Shown piece by piece: positions 34,736-47,542 of a stretch of 64,000 nucleotides of DNA (within the stretch, counting starts at the first letter, position 1; the number at the start of each line of letters is the position of its first letter). The stretch spans positions 6,055,917-6,119,916 of the forward strand of contig NC_026501.1 in assembly GCF_000182925.2 (NCBI RefSeq). The letters run 5' to 3'. The notes beneath the pieces are model-generated. The model saw nothing but the letters and a program-made list of their open reading frames with translations, was not told the DNA's origin and did no database searches. Position numbers and translations under genes: made by a program. The DNA comes from Neurospora crassa OR74A. Lineage: Eukaryota > Ascomycota > Sordariomycetes > Sordariales > Sordariaceae.

Positions 34736-37700
34736 ATGGCTACTTCTTAGAAGGTTCGGGGGTAGCAGTCGGAGTAAGTTTGTGGTTGGCCGTGTTGTTG
34801 TTAGTGCCGTTGTTGTTGCTGTCATGTATACATCATCATCAGCGTTCAGTGCAAGTGCAATATTTGGATCATGGGTTGGAGATACCATGTCTATCATATC
34901 ATCTACTAGTAGGAGTTTTAAGATCATTTCATCATTTGCCAACCCTCAGTACGTACATTATCTACTCCTGATGTTGTTTACATGTGATGTTTACCCAACC
35001 CACCAATTTCATCATGGTACTCATCCCTACCTGGAACTTTCAACACTTCAACGAAACTATGTAATTCCGGTTATCGCTATTGATGGCGGAGCCTCATCTG
35101 AAGAAAAAGAAAAGAAAAAGCAAACAACAAATAACAAGAAAATGACTGAAGACAAGGAAACACAGCAGTATGGAGTTGCCCTTCGGTCGGCGTGTCCGTC
35201 CCGCGGCTATAATTCAAACAATGCCGTTCTTCAATCACTTCCCCCCCTCGTGCCACCCATACTGTACCTCCAGCGCTGGCCCAACGACTAACTACATAGT
35301 TAGTTACGACTTACGAACAATATATAAGCGACCTAAACAACTAACAACCGCCGCACGTTATCGTATAACAATATCACTGGACCCCGAAAACCCCTAACCA
35401 GCGAAATCGGCGAGAAAGTATTTCCCAGGTACTCAGGTCCCGGGCGGATGCTTGATCAGTATGTATTTTGCCCAGTCTGAACTTTGTAAACTTTCAAAGA
35501 CAATCCACATCTCTTTGTGGTGGTTTCTAGACGCTATAGGCGCCGTAGACGATGGTGTTGTGTTCATCGGGGAAGTCGGGCACTCTACGACTCTTTTCAT
35601 TCTTCTCTCTTTCCTTTGCTACATTCTCAATAGCACGCGCCTTTTCTTCTGAGGGGAAGAGGCAAAGAGAATCATAAGCTGATGACCTAGATTCCGCTCC
35701 AGTTGGTAGTTGGGTCGATCGGTTGGTTCCGAGTAAGATCAAGATTCCCGTCCCGTCGTCTATGAGGGTCCCCGTGTCTCCCCAGCTCCAGGTTTCCGGC
35801 GGCCGCAAAATGAGCCTCACGCACCTCTCAGTTGATCGAAGGCTGGAAGAATGGATGTCAAGGCGACATGTGTCATTGCGATCTTGACATCGATCGCATC
35901 TTTGAAGCCATGGATGACTATCGGTGATCCCGCTGTTCAGGACCGATGATTTCGGCTTGCTGTTTCAGTTGGCTGCCTCTAACTATCACCACGATCATGT
36001 GTCAAAGCTCGAAGAAGGAGGTGAAGTAATGAAAACAAAAGAAAAACAAGAAAAAAAATCCCATAACACATCAAAAAGCCAATTCGACTCCGTTCCAGCC
36101 TAGGCGCCCTCACAGATACGGCCCCCAAAAAGACAGATATGTCTGGTCCACTCCAACTGTATTCTCATACACAGCCTCTTCAAGCGCGCGCTTAGAGGCG
36201 CATGTGGATATGATCACCCCAGAGGCCTCCTGATGAGGCTCTTCCTCGGCAGTCACTCACATGATACTTTGTCAAAACGATGTATTCTTTCCTACTAGAA
36301 ATCCCATCAGGGTTCACTTTTCGGCTCCCTTTTCCGAGAGCATAGTAGGTCTCAAAAGCGGGTCGCCGGGCTGTGGAAGATTGAGGCTGTGTGCAGTGTT
36401 GTTTTGACGTGGTGAGTTTACTAGTTACCTAGTGGGTTTCGAAACATCTAAACGTGCCCATTTCCGCGTATCAACAAAAATCGCCCCCACATCATTGACC
36501 GAAATGTTTGGGCAAAGGGGAGGGGACTGGGTGGAAACGGAAGTGGCCAAAGAAAGACAATGTGGCCATGAGATCCTAACGAGTTGGAAGCCATTCACGA
36601 TCCGAAAACGACGAGTGGTCAAGGCTGAGCCAGAAACACAAAAAACTCCACGATATTTTTCCACAATGAGGTAGATGGACAGATATGGGTGGAAATCATG
36701 CCTTCTGCGACCTGTTGAGCTGAACAGTTAATGACATGTCGTTCCAGCCTCACCTCACGTTCATGCTATCAGACATTGTCAACTCTCTTGTTGACCGAAT
36801 AGACAGACGGCTGCTGCTACTGCTGCTGCGCCTCTACATATATCCAACCAAGCTGGGATCGACCAGCTTAACCAATCCCTGGCTTGCAGTCAACGGCGAA
36901 GCCATTAGCGGCAGAGTGAGGCGCGGATACTCAACGGGAGTCGGGAACCGTACCACTAGTAGGGCGATTGCCGGGCGAATTATGACCGCCACCATGCTTC
37001 TCCTACCGTGCGGCGGCGTGCAACCTCTTATAATCCAGTTCAACAAAACCTCACTGTCCTTGTCTCGCCGCTTCGAGTCTGTGACCTTGAGGCTGTGAAG
37101 TGTCAATTTTCGAGCGGTTGGAAGTAGACAGCATCTGCAAAACTAGTATGGATGCGGCTGGGATCGACCATACCATATAGAATCCGGTAGCGAGATGCTC
37201 AGCCGTCCAGCTCCTGTGTTTCCTGGCTCAGTGAATGGTCGTCAGTTATTTAGCTGACTGGTGAACGTTTCGCTTGAAGGGTAAAAGCGGGGTGAGGATT
37301 GACTGCGCTACAGTATTCTAAACTTTAGCTGTGTGGTGCCGTGCCGTCCGTATGGACGGGAGGGCAAAGCGGGAGGCGCAAATCCAGGGGGTCTTGGTCT
37401 TTTGACTTGATTGTCCAGGAACATAAGAGAAGAGGTAATGACTGGAAAGGTTAGTAGTGATTGTTGTCCACACGGACGAGGATGCATGTTGCTTGGTCTG
37501 CTGCCAGCCCTCATGATTTTCAAATAGGACGGTTTTGGCATGTAGAGGTAGTCTTCAATCCGGTTTTCGCTGCAGGTGTCACTTATGATCCAGGTTGATG
37601 ATGGTGATAATATTGCTGATAGTAGATATTGCTTGAAGCCATCACAACCTAAACCAAGCCAAATTATCGCTGAAATCAGAACCTCGGCCAAATCGACCCT

Positions 37701-39596
37701 TTAGCAGAGACAGGTAGGTGGAAGGCACAAAGACGAAATACCACTCAAGATGAAGTGACAACTAGGAGCTTCGTTCCTTCCCATCTTCGCATTACAGCAT
37801 GCAAAGACTGCACCTCAACGGCACAGCCGAGAAGACTGACAAGGAAGTTGCAACGAAACAGCTGTTTGCAAGGAAAGTGGGAGATGCCATCCACGGGCTC
37901 AGCTTGTTCCTTGTGAAGTACTTCTTCCCCCACGAATGTTTGGGATGCGGGTGCGTGCAGTATGTATCTAGTAGATAGGAAGGTGTACGCCAAAATACCC
38001 CACCTAACCCTTCCAGGTGTTACCTAGTACACAAGGTAGAGATAGTGTGCGCTCAGATGATCTTATGCTTCGTTCCTTCTTTCCTTCTCCTCCTCTTCTC
38101 TCACTTTTGATTCTTACCTCTATTTACTCATTGGCGTTGACCGGTGAGGAAAGGCGGGTGGTGCGCGGGGTGATTGGATGGCTAGAGGTAGGTACCTGGT
38201 AGATAGTGAGTGGTTTACGGCTGAGGCGGGATGGGTGATCATTCGTCTGGAGTTGTCATTTTCGAAATGGCAATGGTCGGTCGGGATGGGGGATTGGATA
38301 TAGGCTAAAACTTACGAACCACGCAAGGTCCCTCACCGGATGGAATGATATGGGAACTGTTAGTTTTACGCTTGGGAACTTTTATCTCATCGATGGAAGT
38401 TCTGACCGTCTTGGTCTTCATCCAATCCTTCCCACCACCGTTCTCGGGCTACGACGAAAGAAATAACTTACCCCCACCTAAGGAAACGCAACGCAACACA
38501 TCCTGCCATTAAGGTACACACCATCAGTCATTTGTAACAACGACACCACCATCCATGTAAGCACCATGTTGCATTTTTTGCACGCTTCTCTTCTCTCTTG
38601 TGCAAACTGAGAGAAAAAAAAAACGAACGAAGCACAGCAAGCGGGACGCAATGACAATGGCATTTATAAGGACACGGGCGAAATAGACAAAAGCAGAAGG
38701 TCCCATCCGAGCAAGAACAAGAACATTGTGTCCAATGCATTGTTTGTGTTGTCTTGCATGCGGTGATGTGCAGTCGACTTCGATATCTTCCCTTCTTTTT
38801 TTTTTTTCTTTGTTTTTTTTTTTTTCTTTTTTTTCTTCTCTTCAGAACAATGCGGCAATGAACAAGCAAGTCACAAGCGAGGAGAACATAAAGTGATGAA
38901 CAGTGAGTGTCGTTCTTCAACTTCATTTGATCTGTTAAAATTCTTTCCATCTTTCCTCCTTCACAGGGTATAATCCTTCCTTTCCAGCCATGACAAACCC
39001 GGCTCATAGTTCAGTTACATACGTTTTTCCCCCTCCCGCCCACAAATCCGTGGTACCCTTTCCGGTCAGCCATGGGTATGCTACCGCCCTTAAAACTCCA
39101 TGTGATATGCAAATCCAAATGCCTCCCTAAAATGTGTCCCTCCTAAGAGTGGAACGAAAGAAGAAAATGCAGTCCAAAATGGGTGGAAGGCCACGTAATG
39201 CCACTCACTACTCGATTGCAACCCCAGTCCAGAAAGGTTGCAAGAGAGCGAAAATGAATCATCGCCCTTTACGAAACCGTTCCTCCTCACGTTTCCCTCC
39301 ATCCATTGATGTTAACCAGTAGTGTGTCGTCGTCATTTTAGTAGAAGTCGATTTTCCTTTCCCTGGGTCTCAATTGCCTCGCGGCAACCTCTAAAAAGAA
39401 CTCTCGGAGTTCTGGTTGTATAAATATTGGTAGAAGAAAAAGAAAGAAAAGGGCAAAAAACAATTGAAAAGGAGGCCGATTCCAGCCACCTAAACAGCTT
39501 CAAGTATCGCATGCAGATCGGTTGGGTTTCACTTCCCGCCAGTCAACCAGCCTGGGGAAGAAAGTGAATAGACTTTTTTTTCTTTTTTTTTCTCTT
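34736..39596. other. 4.9-kb convergent intergenic region
   Basis: This lies between the ends of nop14 (+) and the zinc-cluster gene (-). No supported gene is visible on either strand. It contains a long T-rich stretch at 38795-38834 and scattered A-rich runs. Most of the open frames are low-complexity or lack motifs. Confidence 0.5.
38795..38834. repeat. Interrupted poly-T tract
   Basis: This is a run of about 40 bases made almost only of T, with isolated C and G interruptions, inside the gene-free convergent region. Confidence 0.75.
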
Positions 39597-41785
39597 TTAG
39601 ATAAGCAAGTAATCCCATCCCTTGATCTGCATAACCTCCCGCCAGCGGACGTAATGTGCGTTGACTTGCTGCTGTTGTTGTGGGGTCTCAGAAGATAAAG
39701 AAGAAGTGCCCGCGGCCGCCTCCGCCGCCGCGAGGATCGCCTCATACTGAAGCCAGACCTCGCGAAGGAGGACGGTCATGCGGCCGAAGCTGCCTGAGTT
39801 GGCCACGTCGCCGAGCTGGGCGACGCGGTTCTCGAAGAAGTCGCGGAAAGATGAGCCGGGCACGCTGACGGATCCACCAATCAAGTAGACCCAGGTGAGT
39901 GAGCGGTCGTACCCGTTGACACCCGAGGGGATCAGCTGGAGAACCGCGGTGAGCTTCTCCACGAGACCCATGCAGCTGGGCTGAGCAGGGTAAAAGCCCG
40001 GGACGAGGCTGCAGAGGTAGATGCGAGCAGCAAGACGGAAGGCGGCCGTGATGTTCTTGCTCAGTTGCTTGGGGCTCAGAGTCCCGTTGGCGTTGTAAGG
40101 CTCGACGAGCGTACCCTCGTTGACCTCGGTGTTGCTGATTTCGTCGCCAAGGCCACGGACGTGCTGGCAAAGTGTGATGTCGTCCATGCCTTGATTCTTC
40201 AGCGACTCAAGGCAAGCAATCTCCGAAATGAGATACATAACGCGATCCTCACAGCCCATCAGTTCGCGCAAGCCGAGCGAGTGGTTGTTGATCGAAAGAT
40301 GTTTGTTGCGGTAGGTGTGCGCGAACAAGGGGGAGCTGCCTAGCATCGTGGCGCCCAAAATGTCAATCCACGACGTAAGAGTCATGTTAAATGGTGTATG
40401 TGCCAGTGGCTTGGTGATATCCGAAACAAGTCCGGCGAGATCCAGCTTTTGCACGAGCGATACTACGGCTTGGAAATGCTGGTGCCAGGGAATATCGGGA
40501 AGAGTGTCCTCAGGACGGCCAACTATGCACTGGAAGAAGATCAAGCCAAGAGTTGCATCGAGAATTGGCTGGTGGTTCTCATCGCGATTGAGCGCCTCGC
40601 ATAGCCAGGTGATGGTGGCATAGCGGTGACGCATGATGTCATTGTCAATCTCCTCGTTCTGAATACCCATCGTAGACTTGAAGTGTTGCGCCGCAATGCT
40701 CAAGCAGCAGTGCAGGTAACCCTTGTTGTTGGCCAGTGATGGGAGAACAAGCTCGGAACTGATTGAGCCATGCTGGTTTGATTCCAGAATCGGGAAAATG
40801 GTTGGGAGAACATGTTGAACAAAGTGATCGAGGAGCTTCTGATCGCCGTCATCCAGCTCAATTGCTACTTGTGAAGAAGCCATGGCCGGATCGCAGGCAA
40901 AGTCAAAGAAGTTCGCATTAAAAGTCTCCTCCGTCAACGACTCCCTCCGCTCCGAGAACACCTGCTCGGTCCATTCACCTTCCAGAGGGAATGACGGGAG
41001 AATTGTGCCCGGAGGCGGCGGGGTCTGATATGTGCTAAAGGTTGATACTGTCGATTCGCGAAGGGTTGGAATATCGTTGATGAAGATTTGCCGCTCTGTC
41101 TTCATATCGATCTCATAGGGAGAGAAGGGTGGGAACATGTACTCGCCATTGACGTGTATTTGTGGTGTCGCAAATGCCGCGAAATCCTGGCCGTGCTGGG
41201 GGCTATTGAAGTTGAAGCCAAAATGCGAGTCAATGGAAGCAGACCTGTTGCGATCAAGCGGGTCTGAAAAGGTCGCGGAAGTCGGGAGCGAGTGCGAGAG
41301 TCCAGGTGGAGTGTTGATTGAAGTCTGGATGGTGTGCGACGACTTCTCCGAAAGCTTCTTCCTCTTGATGATCATCTTGATTTCGTCCTTCTGCTTCCTC
41401 CGCGCATCATTGTTGCTCCACCACATTGGCCTCTTGTATTCGCAGCATAGCCCAAGATGCTTGCAAGCTGTGCACATGGGAGAACCCTCATCGCACTTCT
41501 TCCTCCTCAACCTGCATGTGTAACATCCTTAACGTCGTCAAGTCAGCTTCCCGGCCCAGCGAAGTCGAAGACATGTGTAAGTGCTGCTATGACGGTGATG
41601 GAGAAGAAAAAAAAGGGAAACAAACCTGTCCTTGAGCGGCGATGCATCTGTGTCTTTTGCTTGGGCGCGGCATTGGTGCCTGCCTTTGCGGCCGCCTTGG
41701 TCTTGGTTGTTGTTGTTGTGGTCGTCATGTTGACTGAGGATGTCTTCGTGATGTCTTCGTGGTGGTTGGGGGACTGTGTCGACAT
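39597..41785 (-). CDS. Zn2Cys6 transcription factor with fungal regulatory domain
   Basis: The exons are complement 41626-41785 and 39597-41527, with a 98-nt intron (GTTTGT...TTAAG), giving 696 residues. Such proteins are nuclear DNA-binding regulators, often binding CGG half-sites. The zinc cluster is at 55-82, with Cys 55, 58, 65, 72, 75 and 82 in the canonical 2-6-6-2-6 spacing (GCYTCRLRRKKCDEGSPMC). A basic stretch follows (KMIIKRKKLSEK). Residues about 240-690 resemble the alpha-helical Fungal_trans_2 type regulatory domain: LLDHFVQHVLPTIFPILESN, HCCLSIAAQHFKS, RLAARIYLCSLVPGF, YLIGGSVSVPGSSFR. The N terminus has a Thr run and basic patch. The target pathway cannot be inferred, because no metabolic genes lie beside it. 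The splice is unusual: acceptor AAG is used and a CAG lies 16 nt further on. The first ATG (41785) was chosen; Met20 is an alternative start. Confidence 0.9.
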
Positions 41786-44700
41786 TTGTACCCTTCTTGT
41801 ATGGGAAGTACCTCTTTGGGGAGGAGTTATGGAGCACAGCACCGGGACCCAGGGGGGTGGATGGTGGGGGGTGCTAGCGGAGAGGGGGTGGTCGGGAGCA
41901 GGGGTGGTGAACTTCAGCTAGGCCGAGGAAAATGGGCAGAAATGGCCAGGGCCTCTCTATCCTCTCGTCGGTCCAGAAGGTCCCAGGGGCAAATCGCTAG
42001 GGGGCTTATACCCAAAAGCTCTTCTTGTATCAGATTATTAAATTACTTGTATCGTCGAATGACAGACTGAATCGTGAGCAAGGCCGGCTTGCGTGTGAAC
42101 TGGGATCGGAAGTTGGCTCGATGGTGAACTTCGAGAGACGTAAGACTGGGTAGCGTGAGGATGAGTGTAATTAAAGGAGAGAGGGAAAAGATTTGTTGAC
42201 TGGACTGGACTGGACGACACCTGGATCTCACTATCCTTCTCTTCAATCTTGGCCTGCAGATGAGAAGACCAAACTGGAACGTCGAGAGAGAAGTGGGCAA
42301 ATTCTTATATCAGGCCGGCCGATGGGTCAGCGTGTGGTGCAAAGCCATGCTCCGATCGTGATTGCTCCCATGTTCTATTTTTGAAAAGCGGGCTAAATAA
42401 CTGCTTTACCCGATTTGACCCCCTAGCTGCGTTAGTTGGTGCCCTACTGTACTGCGGTGGTATTCGACGGTGGATGGGTGGTACCTACGGAAGCACGCTG
42501 GTCCATGGCAACACAGGCTCGCGCACACAATCTCACAGGCACACAGGGCTGCTGCTGGCCTGCTGCTGTCCTCACGAGGTCTCGGTTCTTCTTTTCCTCT
42601 TTGGACAGGGGAGGCCAAGAAATCTCGCCCATTGGTGATGGCGGTCGCCCGGAAGGTCTCACTCGGATGTGCGAGGGGAGCAGGACGACCCAACAGGACC
42701 CCACCGCTAATGGTATTCAGGCCAAGGGGGGAGAGAGGAAGGGCAAGGGGTACGGATGAGAGCAAGTGTCGTGTAACTATGTAGCTGCGTGCAAGGGTAA
42801 CATTAACACTAGAGGCAGGGCATGGGGAGGTAGTGACCAGGTATCTCGTCCAGGGTACCGAGGCCCTCACGGGAAAAGATGGCTGCAGGGGAAAGTGAAG
42901 AAGCTGTTGAGCAACCAAAACGGCAGCTCATGCGTGCTTGAGGACGACCTGGCCGGAAGCTCATTGGCACGGGGATCAGCATGAGTGCAGAAAGAAGGAA
43001 GCTCACTGTACCAGCAAGATACATGGCTAAGATTTGGGCAAAATGCTGGGGAGCCAACATTGAGACAGACATGCTTGACTCTGGTAACTCCCGCGGTCTG
43101 ATATTGAACTAGGCAAAGCAAAGGGTCCGCTGATCGCCAGACCTGTGACTCTGAATCCCTTTTTTGTTTTGTTTTTCTTTTGTTTTTGATCTTGGGTGAG
43201 TTTTCAGTTGTCAGCCAAAGGCCGTTATGTCGACGAGATTTGCCATGTATCCGTTGTGAGTGGGCTTTCTTGTGAAGAGCCAACAGATTCGCCGCTTGGC
43301 CTGGGGATAGGGGCAGCTGAGAGACTGACGGACAAAAAGACGAATGAACTCGTCAAGACCAACAGGGTTTGGTTATCAGAGGTGTGATGGACAGTTGGAA
43401 GCGAAGAATGACATGCCCGCAGCCAAGAAAGCGAGCACAAGAATTCGTCGAGGCAAGGTGGTATTATGGCTGACTGACGGGACAGTGCAGTGGTTGTCCC
43501 GCAATGCGCAATTGTCTAGCCTCCTCCACACACCCACCCATCGTTGCTGACTTGCTGTTGACTTTTTGGTATTGAGTATCCGGAAGACAAGATGATACGT
43601 ACCATTCACGCCTTAGTGACCAAGCCATTACTCTTGGCGCCAAGTCACAAAGTCACTCCTTTATTAATACTTCTTTATAACTTTACGAAGAGGAACTGCA
43701 ACGAAATGCTGGATGAACCAGTAAACGCAGCGCGCCCAGTAGCCGGCTTTTTGGGTGCAAAGCTCTATACTGGGTTGTGGTGAGGTTGAATGCAGCGGCC
43801 GGAAGAGAAGTTGGGACTTAGGGTTTTTGCTTGGGCGTGTGGAGTTCTGCTGGTAAGTTCAAAAGGTACGTATCATCTTGTCTTCCGGATATGCACTCCC
43901 GACTTTTTGCAACCCAGCCTTTCCCCTGGGGACGTCGAATGGCTGCATGCGCATTAATCCAGCATGACCCCAAATCCATGCCATGTCTAGAGGAGCCTCC
44001 GGAGCTCTTCCTCAGAAGATGGCTTTTTCGCGTCCGTTCCCGAGTGCTAGGACTACCGGGATGACGGGTCGTATGCTGGCCCGTATCCGGATCACATACA
44101 GAGATGTGGTCCCGGTGACGATGCTGTCTGCGCGAGAGACATGGTCCAGAAGAAAGAAAAGCGAAAACCGTCGCATCGCAATATTCTCCGTCTTGGATTT
44201 TCAACCTTGCAACCTCGATGGACGAGCGTCGGCTTTCGGGTTGTGGGAGGCCTTGGGCCTTGGACTCTTGGAAGCCCGGATCCATCTATGGGGCTAGGAC
44301 TGCTTGGTGTTAGGGCATAGTGAGGCCCATATCACCACCTATCGTCCGCCTATCGCGTGCCGTCGTCGGCGGCCTGCCGATACATCACTTGGATACTCCC
44401 TGCTTAGGGGCGAGATCGGGACTTCAGGAGAAGCCTCCGGATGAGCATTTTTGGCGAGTCTGCCCGGGTGTTGAGATGTCAAATCTGAAGAGCCCGCAAA
44501 TCATCAGGGTCAGTCGGGGGACGGCCTTTGGATTGGCCGCCTAGCTCTCCAGTCGAGAACTGGCGTCTGATGAACCTCGCTGCAAGGCAAACATCCACCC
44601 AAGGAGAGCATGAGAACTGACCGCCTGGAGAGAGCACCCCAAATGTACCTGCTCGCTGTTGGGTGTTAGCGCGACACTTGTCTGCTGTGCTTGAAAGTGC

Positions 44701-45410
44701 GGTCGCGACGAGTAGACGGGTAGCGAGGCAGGGACCGCGATACATGGGCGGTCCAGTCAGAGACCGGGGTGCTCTCGGTGGTGGTGGACAGTCAAAGGAG
44801 TCTGTTGAATGGCAGAAGAGAGAAAAAAGATTTTCAAGAGGGCCGATAACGACCATGATCCGACCATCAGTGTGACGACTTTTGCCTAGTACAGCCCTGG
44901 CGCAGATGTACTATGCAGTAGTGCAGAATGGCTGCGGCCCGCGAGGCGGCATTCAGCTGAGATTGGCCCGTTCAACGAGATCGACTGGGATCTTGAGCAT
45001 GGGTGCGGCAGGCATTCATCGAAGCTTCCTCCAATCACCACTGCAATGTGCAAGGGCAGGTTTGATGGGGTGCGGCGATGGAGTCGGCAGGGGTGGTGGA
45101 GTAGTGGAGATAGTGGACCGCTCTTGCCGTCGCGGGGTCTACACTCTTTTTCCGAAGTACGTACCAGGACCCTTGTGTCTCCCATCCTGGACCTTGTCGT
45201 CGACTCGACTCTCCCCGAAACTACACATGTGGTGTAGGTAAGAATTTGCTCGACTTTTGCCCGCTCCTTCTTCTTGGCGTCAAAAGAATTCCTTGCTTCT
45301 TGAACTGTGGCATGACCTTGTGGCCTCCAACTCTCGAACCACTGCAGCCTTGCTTCGTTGCTTGTCGAACGACTTGACACGTACCTAGCAATGAGGACAG
45401 AGGACAATAA

Positions 45411-45450
45411 CCCTACCTACCTAGGCATGTATCTACCTACCTACCTATCT
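45411..45450. repeat. CTAC/CCTA tetramer cluster
   Basis: Degenerate CTAC tandem units in two blocks are separated by AGGCATGTAT. This is the same motif family as the TAGG array near 17185, on the other strand. Confidence 0.75.
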
Positions 45451-47521
45451 TATGGATTGCAGTGTGCCCAACGCCGATAGCGCCCGGGCACTGGGGTACC
45501 GAGCCGGGAAGTCGGCCAGAATACCGGCCTTCGCGTGGTACTATTCACCTTCAATATGACCCGAGTTCCAGGAATGCCTCCCTGCTCTCCCACGGCTGGT
45601 GATGGCATCATACCTACATGGCGTGGCTCGCGGCCATCAGACAAGCTGGGAGCAGTGAGTGGGCTAATTAGCCGCTCAGCTTCCCTTTTCGGACAAGTTG
45701 ATCCTCCTATCGCTTGACAGCACCAGCAGGATCCTCTGCCGTAGGCCCCCAACAGTTCCACAGCCAGGTGTGATGGATTTTTCCCTCATTGCACTGATGG
45801 GCTAATTTTGGGCCCATCCTGCAAGACATCACAAGTAGGTGGTACTTCTGGCTCCGTTATCGTCCCCGCTCTTCTAGCTGCTGCATACAAGTATTTAGTC
45901 CTTTTACTATTTTTACCCTGTCCATCAGCACCTGTTCCTCCGCACCTCATAGTGTACACTAGTTCTCCCATTTGGGAATCTCGCCGATCCAGACAATTAA
46001 CCCGCTCACCAGTCCTTGCCCACATTCACCAAACTGAGCCCCACGTTCGCTTCCGCATCACATCGGGGCTGATAGTCGACCTTCGGGAATACTATGAGAC
46101 TATGCTGACATCCCCACCAGTGATTTGCACGCACCAAGGCTTTTAGGTGCAGCGCATTTCTACAACATCGTGCTGTACTTAGCTTGGCTTCCATCCTTGA
46201 AGCATTATCGACGATCATAAACGATTCAGTTGCAAGGACATCTCACTACTGACGCTGTCAATGTTTGTTTACTCCTCGCATTTCAAACACGGTGCATTGT
46301 CCCGGCAATCACGGCATCACAACACTCCTGTGAGATATGACGTCCGTCTGGAGTTGAGTGATGTTCTGGGCTTGCGAGGCGCACGGAGCTCATAACCAAA
46401 ACAGCAAGGTCACGATGTGATATCACATCTTCATTTCGCTCACCTTCGTCCTTGCGGGGTTAGTGTCATATTCTGGCCGCGCTCATCAGCGGAAAGGACC
46501 GTCCATTAGTGCGTTGCAGCTCGCGGAGGCGGATATGGGGATATCTTGTGGTGTTTTTTCAAATTCACCGCGAGATCCGTACCCAGGCCAGCCGGGGCAC
46601 ATGTGGTGTACAATGTGCGTCGAAGGAGCCAAAATTTCCGGCATCACACTTTGTCACGAATCGATAATGGCCTTTTCAGATATCAAAACAGCACATGATG
46701 ACGGTGAGCATTGCAATCAGGGGGACACTGGTCAAACTCACAGTGGATGAGCAATAGTTACGCCAAGAGTCTGTCGCCGATCGATCTTCAATTGCGCCGT
46801 TTTACACAACAGTGCAGATGTCTCTGCCAAAAGTCTTGCAGTCAAGCTCACGGGGATTCCCTTTCACGACGGGAATAATTCCTCCTGGAGAGAGCCAATC
46901 AGAGGAGTATGCAAAGATCTGATAGTCGTGATCAAGACTTGTGAGGGGACCTTTCCTGAAACGGACTCACGGGACTACGGGAAGTTAACCGCATCCCGCA
47001 AACCCTCAATGTGGCCCCTGTCAGCGTGAAGATCCTTATGAGAAAAAAGAAAAAAAGAAAAAAAAAGAAAGAAACAGAAGGAGAGATAGAGCGAAAAAAA
47101 GAAGAAAAGAAGGAGAAAGAGAAAGAAAAGAATAAGAAAAGTAAAACAAAACCAAGATGTTGGCGGTCTTGTGCGATGATCGTACACAAGTTGATCGAAG
47201 GCGAGGACGATATCCGTTGATGACATAAGTCTCTCTGCCATCAACAAGCGAGATGACAGAGCGAAAAGTAAGTCTCTCGATGGCCTCTAGAATTTGATGA
47301 CACGGGGCCAGGAAATCAACATCTCAGAACAACTGGCTAACGCCAAGATCCAACGGTTTTCTTCGAAAGGTGGTCAACACGAAATTGGCATAACAGGATG
47401 GGTTGGACAAGCTGTAGGTTGTCTTGATGTCTTTCCCTTTTTGGAGTTGAGGTCAGTCAGTTATTGACCAACCACCTCATTGGATCCTTCATAGCCAACC
47501 TTTTCACCTGTCTCTTTTTTA

Positions 47522-47542
47522 CCCCCCCCCCCCCCCCCCCCC
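47522..47542. repeat. Poly-C tract (21 C) followed by CT repeat
   Basis: Twenty-one C residues are followed by TTTT and a CT-rich stretch to about 47568. It is flanked by T on the left, so the whole block is a pyrimidine strand. Confidence 0.9.

Noticed and set aside
33719-34942. 407-codon minus-strand frame
   Set aside because: It is antisense to the conserved Nop14 coding region; its Leu/Val-rich composition follows from the codon use of Nop14.
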